A stretch of 64,000 nt of DNA from JAXLVB01 sp046329195. Lineage in GTDB: Bacteria; Bacteroidota; Bacteroidia; Cytophagales; Spirosomataceae. The notes below the pieces were generated by a model. It was given only the letters and a program-made list of their open reading frames with translations, made no database searches and was not told the origin of the DNA. The translations under genes and the position numbers were made by a program. Location: positions 1,674,001 to 1,738,000 of the forward strand of contig JAXLVB010000002.1 in NCBI GenBank assembly GCA_046329195.1. The letters are read 5' to 3'. Shown here one piece after another: positions 26,601 through 34,389 of this stretch; positions within the stretch are counted from its first letter, which is position 1; each line of letters opens with the position of its first letter.

Positions 26601-27015
26601 GAAAGAAAAGGCGCTGCGTGTCAAGCAGTTAGAGAAAATAGAAGAAGTAACACACCCGGTTATTGACCAAGAAATTGTGGAACAACTCAAAAATTTAGGT
26701 GGCCTTGAAATGGTAATCGGGGTGTTTGAAGATTTTGAAAACGAGGCCCATCAGCAAATCACTGAGTCGAAAGAAGCGTTTACACACAACGATTTAAAAA
26801 CGATTCAGAGCCATCTGCATACACTCAAAGGCAACGCAGGTACCCTTGGCTTGGCCCGCCTCCACGAGGCAACTAAAGCGCTTGAAGCCAAAACTAAAGT
26901 AGGGAATTTCAACACATTTGATGCTGAAATCACAAAGGTAGAAGAGGAATTCAAGATTTTTCAACAACGGTACAAAGGGTTCTTAGAAAACCTAGCTGCC
27001 GTTGCACAAGAGTAA
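23650..27015 (+). CDS. Cytoplasmic hybrid histidine kinase (PAS-PAS-GAF-PAS-HK-REC-HPt)
   Basis: The 1,121-residue protein holds a whole phosphorelay in one chain. After a short coiled coil come two PAS domains (about 45-160 and 170-285), a GAF domain (about 295-455), and a third PAS (about 460-580). The HisKA domain has the phospho-acceptor H607 in SHEIRTPMNG. The HATPase domain (about 710-825) has SNLTSNAIKF, DTGVGI and GGTGLGLAIS. The receiver domain has D907 in DLILMDIQMPEMDG and the conserved Lys in YVPKPI. The C-terminal HPt domain has H1057 in HTLKGNAG. No membrane segment is present, so the signal is intracellular. No DNA-binding partner is adjacent; the HPt suggests relay to a separate regulator. 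A terminator follows 24 bases after the stop. Confidence 0.95.
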   Translation: MRWSSKSKEELLKEIKKLEKELDVLTANDATRFRIKADAQADLYRTVEHLNMIGMTVERDGTVSYLNPFATRVLGWEEQELIGKNFFEVLVPENEKKPRLDAFLHALSQGGIFDQKERTFLTKSGQVRYVNLNSIIYNNQGSDIKSLTLLGEDVTDQRYIQVALNQTASQLQDLVDNTSDLIQIISMRGRFLYVNKSWREALGYNTEEVQGLNIRDVIHPDFLEKTLNLFQRIENGEALNDFETVLRRKNGRRLFVSGSVNCRYENGKPVAFRCILHNTTAKVRAERAQNLYYSIAQTTINSTDLNDLYSRIHQELGKVIDVKNFFIALYDSSKSYLSFPYYVDEAFGGHMRFTKRKLGNGLTEYAITKNKPLFLTEAEIHDLANRREVYLYGQVPKCLVCVPLRIGEQLTGIIGVKSYERTNKYDIRDLELLEFVSGQVALAIARKQSEEILNKQTARLNAIFESSSHLMWSVNKRLQLTSFNKDYADFIRKHLGEEPQLRVSPEQLGWRMMNLESRKTLDEKYKAALKGEAQHFNIQINNDSSTEIWYEIYLNPILLEDGVIEEVSGIARDISDLRKYSEELIKAKDEAEHSLKVKERFLANMSHEIRTPMNGVIGMIDLLSETQLSSDQRNYVMTIKKSSETLLNILNDILDLSKIEAGKMVLHEAPLSLQDWLDKLIALFSQAAHHKGNKLYYTIEEGVPSYIIADETRLLQILSNLTSNAIKFTEHGSIHVNVTKLWTKGRYHKVKVAVQDTGVGISEDNLMQLFNAFVQVDSSFTKSAGGTGLGLAISKQLAHLMKGETGVESKVGEGSTFWFTFETKETTIAPSSQSSGSGEFVVQNFLASYEPYLLLVDDNQVNRTVAKEILSKAGCVVDTADSGFKAIELVEANNFSGDKAYDLILMDIQMPEMDGVETTRRLRKINGLTLPPVIAMTAYSMKEDRDKFLNAGMDDYVPKPIRAQNLCQKVKEWMDKQTDTESIQKEKALRVKQLEKIEEVTHPVIDQEIVEQLKNLGGLEMVIGVFEDFENEAHQQITESKEAFTHNDLKTIQSHLHTLKGNAGTLGLARLHEATKALEAKTKVGNFNTFDAEITKVEEEFKIFQQRYKGFLENLAAVAQE

Positions 27016-27038
27016 AACCGAACCAATCGCAATGATTC

Positions 27039-27075
27039 AAACGGCGTGCTTTTCTCAAAAGTAGGCCGTTTTTTG
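27039..27075 (+). terminator. Intrinsic terminator after the hybrid kinase
   Basis: AAACGGC (27039-27045) pairs with GCCGTTT (27065-27071), with an inner CTTTT/AAAAG stem and a T6 tail. Confidence 0.75.
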
Positions 27076-27252
27076 TTCTCTCCTGAGCCGCAAGTACGGC
27101 TTTGATGACTCGGCTACCCCACATCCAAACCATCTTAAAATGTAACTATTTGAGGCAATGATAGTATTTTTTGAAACTCTATAAACTTTTCAATGTTTTT
27201 ATTCCTTTTTTTACACTAACCATCTGAATTTGAGTTCTTAATTCTTTCGATT

Positions 27253-30200
27253 ATGTCAATAAAAGTTGCCATTTCGCACAAGACTAGTTATAAGTTTGAT
27301 AGAAGTGTGAGTTTATCGCCACATGTATTTAGACTTAGGCCTGCTCCCCATTCTCGCACCCCCATTGAGGGCTATTCATTCAAAATTTTTCCAGAAAAAC
27401 ATTTCATCAACTGGCAACAAGACCCTTTTGGCAATTTTCAAGCACGAGTTGTTTTTCCAGAAAAAACTACTGAGTTACGCCTCGAAGTGGAAGTAATTGC
27501 TAAGATGCAAGTCATCAACCCATTTGATTTTTTTGTGGAGGACTATGCCCAAAAGTTTCCGTTTCGGTATGATGAACTGCTTCAAAAAGAACTCACCCCC
27601 TACCTAGAAGCCAGAGAATCAGGCCCTTTGCTAACCGATTGGTTACAGGCAAACCAGCTTAGCGAAGCCATCAATACGGTTGACTTCTTGGTACACGTCA
27701 ACCAGCTTTTATTCACACAGTTAGGCTACAACATTCGACTCGAACCGGGTGTACAAACTTGTGAAGAAACACTCCGTATCAAAAGCGGTTCGTGTCGAGA
27801 TTTTGCGTGGTTGTTGGTTCAAATCTTGCGTCATTATGGTATTGCAGCACGGTTTGTGTCAGGGTATTTGGTGCAGCTCACTCCAGATGTCAAGTCACTT
27901 GATGGTCCTTCTGGTCCAGATGAGGATTTTACCGACCTCCATGCTTGGGCAGAGGCCTATGTACCCGGAGCAGGTTGGATTGGCCTCGATGCTACCTCGG
28001 GCCTGTTTGCAGGTGAAGGTCATATTCCACTTTGTTGCACACCCGACTTTGCCAGTGCTGCCCCCGTGACAGGCGCCACCGACATCTGCGAAGTCCAATT
28101 TGAATTTGATAATAAAGTATTCCGTATCCACGAAAACCCACGAGTGACTAAACCCTATTCGGAAGACCAATGGGCTTCTATCATGCAGGTGGGTGAAGCA
28201 GTGGAAAAAGACTTACAAGAAGGCGATGTTCGGCTCACCATGGGAGGCGAACCTACGTTTGTTTCCATTGATGATTACGAGTCGGCAGAGTGGAATTCTA
28301 CAGCCGATGGCCCACACAAACGCCGCTTGGCGTATGATTTGGCCTTACGCCTCAAAAATCGCTTTGCGCATGGTGGTTTACTGCATTTTGGGCAAGGAAA
28401 GTGGTATCCGGGCGAGTTATTTCCTCGTTGGCAATATGGCCTTTATTGGCGCCAAGATGGGATTTCGATGTGGAAAAACGATGATTTAGTAGCCAAAGAA
28501 GGAACTACCCGATATAGTTTTTTGGATGCTGAATTGTTTGCCAAAGAACTGACTAAGTTTCTGGGAATTGATACCAACAACCTCACTCCCACTTACGAAG
28601 ACCCCATCTTTTGGGCGTTGGAAGAAGGGAAACTTCCCGTCAATGTGGACCCTTTGGCAGTCAATTTGAAAGATTCGGTAGAACGCCAAACCTTAGCCCG
28701 ATTATTAGAAAAAGGCTTAAACAATCCAGCTGGTTTTGTTTTACCGATTCGTTGGAACTATGATACTCAAACGTGGACGAGTTGCGTCTGGCAATTCCGT
28801 CGCAATCATTGTTTTTTAATTCCGGGCAACTCACCCATCGGCCTACGTTTACCGCTCAAATCGCTACCAACTACTGCCCCTAACCGACGAGAGTTCCCCG
28901 TAGAACGTAGCCCTTTTGAAGAGCTTCCAGACTTGGTAAGTTATGAACCAATCGTGCAGAACCGATACGGCACCATAGCGCCAAACTACCAAGCTCCGCA
29001 CCGAAACCCGCCCAAACCTGACGAAGAGGAAAAAGGCAAAAAAGCAGAACAAGACGAACAAAACGCCGACAAACAGTTACTGTTTGAGGTAGATACATTC
29101 CCAACAGCTCTTTGTGTGGAAGAGAGAGAAGGAGTTATCTATATTTTCTTACCTCCTACCGACTACCTGGAGCATTTTCTGGACCTGGTGGCATCCATCG
29201 AAGCCACTGCCGAAAAACTCCAAATACCTGTTCGGATTGAAGGTTACACCCCGCCATCAGACTATCGTTTACAAAAACTAATTGTATCGCCTGACCCTGG
29301 GGTCATTGAAGTTAACATCCATCCTGCAAAATCATGGCAGGAAATTGTAGATAACATGAGTGCCCTGTACGAAGAAGCCTTTTTGGCTCGTCTCGGCACC
29401 GACAAATTTATGGTGGATGGGCGCCACACTGGCACAGGCGGGGGCAACCACGTTACGATTGGCGGTGCCAAACCTGCCGACAGCCCCATCTTGCGTCGCC
29501 CCGATTTGCTTCGTAGCTTACTTACCTATTGGCAGCATCACCCTGCCTTGAGTTATTTGTTTGCAGGACCGTTTATAGGGCCTACTAGTCAAGCCCCACG
29601 CATTGACGAAGGCCGTGACGAACGCTTGTATGAAGTAGAACTTGCTTTTGAGCAAATACCTGAGCATGAGAACGTTCCGTTTTGGATGGTGGACCGAATT
29701 TTCAGAAACTTATTGGTTGATATTACAGGGAATACCCATCGGGCTGAGTTCTGTATTGATAAATTGTATTCGCCCGATTCATCCACTGGTCGGTTGGGCA
29801 TTTTAGAATTTAGGGCTTTTGACATGCCACCGCATAAGCACATGAATTTAGTGCAAAATCTGTTGGTGCGTGCCTTAATTGCTAAGTTTTGGAAAGAACC
29901 CTACAAAAAGAAACTCATCCGCTGGGGCACCGAACTTCACGACCGGTTCTTGCTTCCTCATTTTGCCTATCTTGATATGGTAGATGTGGTCAACGACCTC
30001 AAAAGTGCAGGCTATGCCTTTGATATATCGTGGTTTGATCCTTTCTTTGAGTTTCGATTCCCGCATCACGGTGGTATTACGGTAGGTAATATCCAGCTCG
30101 AACTCCGGCTGGGTATTGAGCCTTGGCACGTGCTGGGCGAAGAACTTTCTAACACAGGCACAGCTCGCTTTGTGGACTCTTCGCTCGAACGTTTACAGGT

Positions 30201-30687
30201 AAAAGTCAACGGGTTTGTGCAAGACCGCCACATCTTGGTTTGCAATGGTTGCCGTGTTCCACTGCGTAGCACCAGTGTCAAGAGTGAGTACGTAGCAGGT
30301 ATCCGTTACAAAGCATGGAACCCGCCTTCAGCCTTGCACCCAACCATCGGCGAAGATGCTCCTTTAGTATTTGACATTGTGGATACATGGAACAACCGTG
30401 TTTTAGGTGGCTGCACGTATTTCGTGTCTCATCCTGGTGGTCGGAGTTTCGATACCTACCCTGTCAACAGCTACGAAGCTGAAAGTCGCAAAATCAGTCG
30501 CTTCTGGGGATTTGGTCACACGCCTTCCGCCGAATCTCAAATTCCAGCGCCTGTCAAATTTACCCCTACGATTTCACGATTTGTGGCCGAAAACAAGAAA
30601 GACTTGAAAATAGATACGCCCGTCGAACTCATCAATCCAGAGTATCCTAATACACTGGATTTGAGACGATTCTGGCGAGCCAAATAA
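27253..30687 (+). CDS. Transglutaminase fused to DUF2126 putative amidoligase
   Basis: The 1,144-residue cytoplasmic protein has an N-terminal bacterial transglutaminase region (SIKVAISHKTSYKFDRSVSL) and a papain-like core with a complete triad: C181 in SGSCRDFAW, H230 in DLHAWAEA and D246 in GLDATSG. From about residue 315 to the end lies DUF2126, annotated in Pfam as a putative amidoligase, with DVRLTMGGEPTFVSIDD, the Gly-rich TGTGGGNHVTIGGA (near residue 725) and HRAEFCIDKLYSP. A charged linker (about 585-615) separates two parts. It heads a set with an ATP-grasp/Alpha-E protein and a second transglutaminase, as in many bacteria. The reaction is unproven; making or breaking peptide-like bonds is the family-based guess. 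It has its own terminator. Confidence 0.9.
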   Translation: MSIKVAISHKTSYKFDRSVSLSPHVFRLRPAPHSRTPIEGYSFKIFPEKHFINWQQDPFGNFQARVVFPEKTTELRLEVEVIAKMQVINPFDFFVEDYAQKFPFRYDELLQKELTPYLEARESGPLLTDWLQANQLSEAINTVDFLVHVNQLLFTQLGYNIRLEPGVQTCEETLRIKSGSCRDFAWLLVQILRHYGIAARFVSGYLVQLTPDVKSLDGPSGPDEDFTDLHAWAEAYVPGAGWIGLDATSGLFAGEGHIPLCCTPDFASAAPVTGATDICEVQFEFDNKVFRIHENPRVTKPYSEDQWASIMQVGEAVEKDLQEGDVRLTMGGEPTFVSIDDYESAEWNSTADGPHKRRLAYDLALRLKNRFAHGGLLHFGQGKWYPGELFPRWQYGLYWRQDGISMWKNDDLVAKEGTTRYSFLDAELFAKELTKFLGIDTNNLTPTYEDPIFWALEEGKLPVNVDPLAVNLKDSVERQTLARLLEKGLNNPAGFVLPIRWNYDTQTWTSCVWQFRRNHCFLIPGNSPIGLRLPLKSLPTTAPNRREFPVERSPFEELPDLVSYEPIVQNRYGTIAPNYQAPHRNPPKPDEEEKGKKAEQDEQNADKQLLFEVDTFPTALCVEEREGVIYIFLPPTDYLEHFLDLVASIEATAEKLQIPVRIEGYTPPSDYRLQKLIVSPDPGVIEVNIHPAKSWQEIVDNMSALYEEAFLARLGTDKFMVDGRHTGTGGGNHVTIGGAKPADSPILRRPDLLRSLLTYWQHHPALSYLFAGPFIGPTSQAPRIDEGRDERLYEVELAFEQIPEHENVPFWMVDRIFRNLLVDITGNTHRAEFCIDKLYSPDSSTGRLGILEFRAFDMPPHKHMNLVQNLLVRALIAKFWKEPYKKKLIRWGTELHDRFLLPHFAYLDMVDVVNDLKSAGYAFDISWFDPFFEFRFPHHGGITVGNIQLELRLGIEPWHVLGEELSNTGTARFVDSSLERLQVKVNGFVQDRHILVCNGCRVPLRSTSVKSEYVAGIRYKAWNPPSALHPTIGEDAPLVFDIVDTWNNRVLGGCTYFVSHPGGRSFDTYPVNSYEAESRKISRFWGFGHTPSAESQIPAPVKFTPTISRFVAENKKDLKIDTPVELINPEYPNTLDLRRFWRAK

Positions 30688-30690
30688 CTT

Positions 30691-30727
30691 AACAAGAGGC
30701 TTCATCTGAGATGAAGCCTCTTGTTTT
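30691..30727 (+). terminator. Intrinsic terminator within the amidoligase cluster
   Basis: A perfect 16-bp stem AACAAGAGGCTTCATC (30691-30706) with its complement (30710-30725), a 3-base loop and a short T-rich tail. It would separate the DUF2126 gene from the ATP-grasp gene, which then needs its own promoter. Confidence 0.82.
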
Positions 30728-30795
30728 CTGAATTATTTGAAAGTAGCAACAAGATTGCTTAACAGGCTTGAAAAAGCTGTGAACTATCCTTCAGA

Positions 30796-30826
30796 TTGGA
30801 AAATCCTTAAAAATCTGCTAATTTAG
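30796..30826 (+). promoter_or_regulatory. Probable promoter of the ATP-grasp/Alpha-E gene
   Basis: TTG at 30796-30798, a 20-base spacer and TAATTTAG at 30819-30826 (one mismatch to TAnnTTTG). It lies just after the terminator and about 28 bases before the ATG. Confidence 0.45.
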
Positions 30827-30853
30827 GGCTTCATATTTTCCTCACGTTCATCA

Positions 30854-33412
30854 ATGATTGCCCACGTTGCGTCCACTTTGCTAGAAACTTATCAAAAAAA
30901 GGTTAGTTCCTACGACGAAGTATGGGATGCCAATGGACAAATCAAACCCTTCTGGAAAATCCTATTTGAAAGCCTAGAAAAACTAGGCATTGAAAATGTA
31001 GAGCTACGCAATCAGGAACTTATTCAGAAACTCCGGGAAAACGGAGTCACCTACAACGTCTATGAAGGGCTCGATGGCATGTATCGCCCGTGGAAGTTGG
31101 ACCCTATCCCCTTCTTGATTGAACAAACTGAATGGCGCACTATCGAGAAGGGCTTGGGACAACGTGCCAAGCTTCTTGACATGATGTATCGTGATATTTA
31201 CGGGCCACAAAAATTACTCAAAAGTGGGATTCTTCCTCCTGAGTTGATTTTTGATAATACAGGATTTTTTCGTCCATGTGTAGATGTAAAACTCCCGAGT
31301 GAGCAGCAACTCATCCTATTTGCCGCTGACTTGGCTCGTGGCCCCGACGGACGCATGTGGCTGTTGGATAATCGCTCTCAGGTGCCTTCGGGTTCTGGCT
31401 ATGCACTCGAAAACCGGAGTGTGATGAGCAAGATTTTGCCCGAACTCACAGATGGGATGTATGTCAGTAGGCTTTCGCCTTTTTTCAACCATATTCAACA
31501 CACAGTTGCACGACTAAGCCCTCGCCACGAAAACCCTAATATTGTTTTCCTAACCCCAGGCCCTAGTAACGAAACCTATTTTGAACATGCGTATTTGGCT
31601 TCTTATCTTGGCTATACCCTTGTGCAAGGAGACGATTTGTTGGTTCGAGATGGCATCGTATATCTCAAATCCATTGACCGTTTGGAGCGAGTCGATGTCA
31701 TCATTAGGCGAGTAGATGACGAATGGTGTGACCCGCTTGAGCTTCGAGAAGATTCACGCTTGGGCATTCCGGGTTTATTACAAGCCATGCGTTTGGGTAA
31801 TGTATCAGTTATCAATCCGCCTGGTTCTAGCATTCTCGAAAACAACGCCATCATGGCGTTTATTGACAACGCCTGTCGTTTTTTGCTTGGCGAGGACCTT
31901 ATGATGCCTTCGATTGCTACGTGGTGGTGCGGTCAAGCCAATGAGCTCAACTATGTTTTGGACAATATTCAGCGACTGATTATCAAGAAAACCAACCGTA
32001 AGCAACGGTTCCGCTCAGTGTTTGGGCGGCTACTCTCCAAGTCAGAAATCGAAGACCTCAAGCGACAAATCAAAGCAGCACCACACGAGTTTGTAGCCCA
32101 AGAAGAAGTGAGCCTCTCTACGACCCCCTCATACGTTGATGGCAAATTAGAGCCTCGTTTGGCAGCCATGCGTACCTATTTAGTAGGTGATGGTACTCAA
32201 TATCAAGTGCTACAAGGTGGCCTCACTCGGAGTTCGGCAGTGAAAGACCGCTTTGTGATTTCTAACCAATACGGCGGGATTTCTAAAGACACGTGGGTGG
32301 TTTCGGATACCATGACTGCCACTGCCGATAAAATTACCATTCCGCAAACGGCTTCGGTACACTATGTAGCGTCGCTGCCCAGCCGAAGTGCCGAAAATCT
32401 GTTTTGGGTAGGTCGGTATTGTGAACGCACCATGGCCATCACCAAACACCTCATGATAACGATTGAGGCTTTACAAGAAAAGGTGGACTTTAAGGGTTCG
32501 TTTCGGACAGAGCACATCGAAATCTTGCTCAAATCGTTGACCCATCTCACGCTTACCTATCCCGGCTTCACGGATGAGAAAGATACTTCGGCTCTCAAAA
32601 ACCCCTATCCAGAGATTTATGAACTGGTCTATAATGCTAAAAAACTCGGCACCGTTCATGCCAATTTGCAGGCTTTTTTGAGAGGAACCATCTCTGTAAG
32701 TGACCGTTGGAACCATGACACTTGGCGCATTATCAACCAGATGGAGAACAAGCAAAAGCGCCTTTCCGAAACTAGTCCTAAAAACGTTGTCGAAACCCAA
32801 AAGCAATTAGAAACGCTTTATAGTCAGTTGTTGACTTTTTATGGGAATCTATTTGAAACCATGAATCGGGATAATGGTTTTTACCTGCTTGAGGCAGGCA
32901 AGGCCATCGAACGCATTTTGTCTCGTATCAGTCTGATTCGGTCTGCCTTTAGTTTCAAAAGCGACCTTAACGTCGAAAACGAACTGATAGAGGACATTCT
33001 CTTGAACCATCACATGCTGGTACAGTATCGGCAGTTGTATAAATCAAGCTTGAGTTTAGAAACCATGCTCGATATGGTCTTGCTAGAAAAAAACCTCCCA
33101 CACTCATTAAGCTATCAATTAGATGCGCTGTTGGGATATTTAGAAAAACTCCCCAAAACAGGCGAGTTTGACCGCCTTAACCAAGCTCAAAAAGCTGTTT
33201 TAGAAGCATCAACCGCCGTTCAGTTGGCCGACATTGAAGCGTTGGTAATTGCCCAAAAAGACACGCACTACCGAGAAACCTTAGATTCATTGTTAGAACG
33301 AGTCAGTAGTTTAATCCTTTCGGTTACAGTCAGTTTGACCAATCTTTATTTTTCGCATACCGAAATCAGGCATTCGTTGGTTGCATCGAACACCACGCTC
33401 CATGAATTATAA
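30854..33412 (+). CDS. Circularly permuted ATP-grasp fused to Alpha-E domain
   Basis: The 852-residue protein joins two domains that are usually separate genes. The first part (about 1-490) is the circularly permuted type 2 ATP-grasp (DUF404/DUF407), with FFRPCVDVKLPSEQQLILFA, the conserved RGPDGRMWLLDNRSQVPSGS and NPPGSSILENNAIMAFID. The second (about 500-845) is the all-helical Alpha-E domain (DUF403), starting LPSRSAENLFWVGRYCERTM. ATP-grasp enzymes activate a carboxylate as acyl-phosphate for amide bond formation, so the pair is predicted to build a peptide-like product; substrate and product are not known. It overlaps the downstream transglutaminase by 11 bases, which suggests translational coupling. 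Confidence 0.92.
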   Translation: MIAHVASTLLETYQKKVSSYDEVWDANGQIKPFWKILFESLEKLGIENVELRNQELIQKLRENGVTYNVYEGLDGMYRPWKLDPIPFLIEQTEWRTIEKGLGQRAKLLDMMYRDIYGPQKLLKSGILPPELIFDNTGFFRPCVDVKLPSEQQLILFAADLARGPDGRMWLLDNRSQVPSGSGYALENRSVMSKILPELTDGMYVSRLSPFFNHIQHTVARLSPRHENPNIVFLTPGPSNETYFEHAYLASYLGYTLVQGDDLLVRDGIVYLKSIDRLERVDVIIRRVDDEWCDPLELREDSRLGIPGLLQAMRLGNVSVINPPGSSILENNAIMAFIDNACRFLLGEDLMMPSIATWWCGQANELNYVLDNIQRLIIKKTNRKQRFRSVFGRLLSKSEIEDLKRQIKAAPHEFVAQEEVSLSTTPSYVDGKLEPRLAAMRTYLVGDGTQYQVLQGGLTRSSAVKDRFVISNQYGGISKDTWVVSDTMTATADKITIPQTASVHYVASLPSRSAENLFWVGRYCERTMAITKHLMITIEALQEKVDFKGSFRTEHIEILLKSLTHLTLTYPGFTDEKDTSALKNPYPEIYELVYNAKKLGTVHANLQAFLRGTISVSDRWNHDTWRIINQMENKQKRLSETSPKNVVETQKQLETLYSQLLTFYGNLFETMNRDNGFYLLEAGKAIERILSRISLIRSAFSFKSDLNVENELIEDILLNHHMLVQYRQLYKSSLSLETMLDMVLLEKNLPHSLSYQLDALLGYLEKLPKTGEFDRLNQAQKAVLEASTAVQLADIEALVIAQKDTHYRETLDSLLERVSSLILSVTVSLTNLYFSHTEIRHSLVASNTTLHEL

Positions 33413-34271
33413 GTTAACACATCTTACCCGTTATTCATACGTTGAGCCAGTCAACAATTATCACGGATTGGTTTGCTTAAAACCTCGGAATACCGACCAC
33501 CAGCAGTGTACACAGTTTGAGTTGGTAGTAGAGCCTACCCCTACTGAGTATTTTCAACGAACCGACTATTTTGGCAATACACTCCATTATTTTTATATCC
33601 ATACCACCCACCAAGAACTCACTGTAATTGCCCAAAGTGAGGTTCACAACCAAGCCATTGCTCTTGAGTTACCGCCCGTCTTGATGTCTTATCAAGAAGC
33701 CAAGCAGCTCATTACGCAAGACAGTTCGCTACAAATCGAACTACTTGAGTATTTATTACCCAGCCCGTTCATCACATGGGATGCCGAAGTACAAACCTTT
33801 GCAAGAAAATGCTTTTCGGCAGAGCGTCCTCTTTATGAATGTGTCAAAGCACTTTGCCATAAAATTTTCAAGGAATTTAAGTTCGTCTCTAACTTCACGA
33901 GCATTAATACACCCATCAAAACGGTGCTAAAAGAACGCAAAGGGGTTTGTCAAGATTTTTCACATCTAGCCATTGCCTGTTTGCGAAGCATGGGTATTCC
34001 AGCCCGATATGTAAGTGGATACATCGAAACCTTACCGCCGCCGGGTAAAACAAAACTTCAGGGTAGCGACGCTTCTCATGCCTGGATTTCGGCCTACGTA
34101 CCTGAAATCGGCTGGTGTGAATTTGACCCTACTAACGATTTAGTACCTCAAGAACGGCATATCGTGACGGCTTACGGGCGAGATTACAGCGATGTAGCTC
34201 CCTTAAAAGGCATCATTTTCAGCTCTGGCCAACATACCCTAAAAGTAGAAGTAGATGTCATCCGAATCTAA
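33402..34271 (+). CDS. Transglutaminase-like cysteine protease family protein
   Basis: The 289-residue protein is a stand-alone bacterial transglutaminase-like enzyme with the N-terminal beta domain (MNYKLTHLTRYSYVEPVNNY, about 1-90) and papain-like core. The triad is complete: C183 in KGVCQDFSHLA, H226 in ASHAWISAY and D242 in EFDPTNDL. I start at the ATG at 33402, which overlaps the end of the ATP-grasp/Alpha-E gene by 11 bases and fits homologous N-termini; a TTG at 33381 is less likely. Such proteins recur beside ATP-grasp/Alpha-E genes and may hydrolyse or transfer the amide product. No signal peptide is visible. Confidence 0.92.
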   Translation: MNYKLTHLTRYSYVEPVNNYHGLVCLKPRNTDHQQCTQFELVVEPTPTEYFQRTDYFGNTLHYFYIHTTHQELTVIAQSEVHNQAIALELPPVLMSYQEAKQLITQDSSLQIELLEYLLPSPFITWDAEVQTFARKCFSAERPLYECVKALCHKIFKEFKFVSNFTSINTPIKTVLKERKGVCQDFSHLAIACLRSMGIPARYVSGYIETLPPPGKTKLQGSDASHAWISAYVPEIGWCEFDPTNDLVPQERHIVTAYGRDYSDVAPLKGIIFSSGQHTLKVEVDVIRI

Positions 34272-34308
34272 CCGCCCCTGACAGTGGTTGTAAACCCTGT
34301 CAGCGGTT
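34270..34308. repeat. Imperfect hairpin after the transglutaminase gene
   Basis: CTGACAG (34278-34284) and CTGTCAG (34297-34303), extended by AACCG/CGGTT, form a two-part stem that begins at the transglutaminase stop codon. There is no T-run, so it may stabilise the 3' end of the mRNA and is not a standard terminator. Confidence 0.5.
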
Positions 34309-34389
34309 ATTGCCTCTTCATACTGGTTACAATCAATTTTTAGTGTAACTTGTCATCAGAATCCTTAACCCTTTACAACCTTCATCGCT

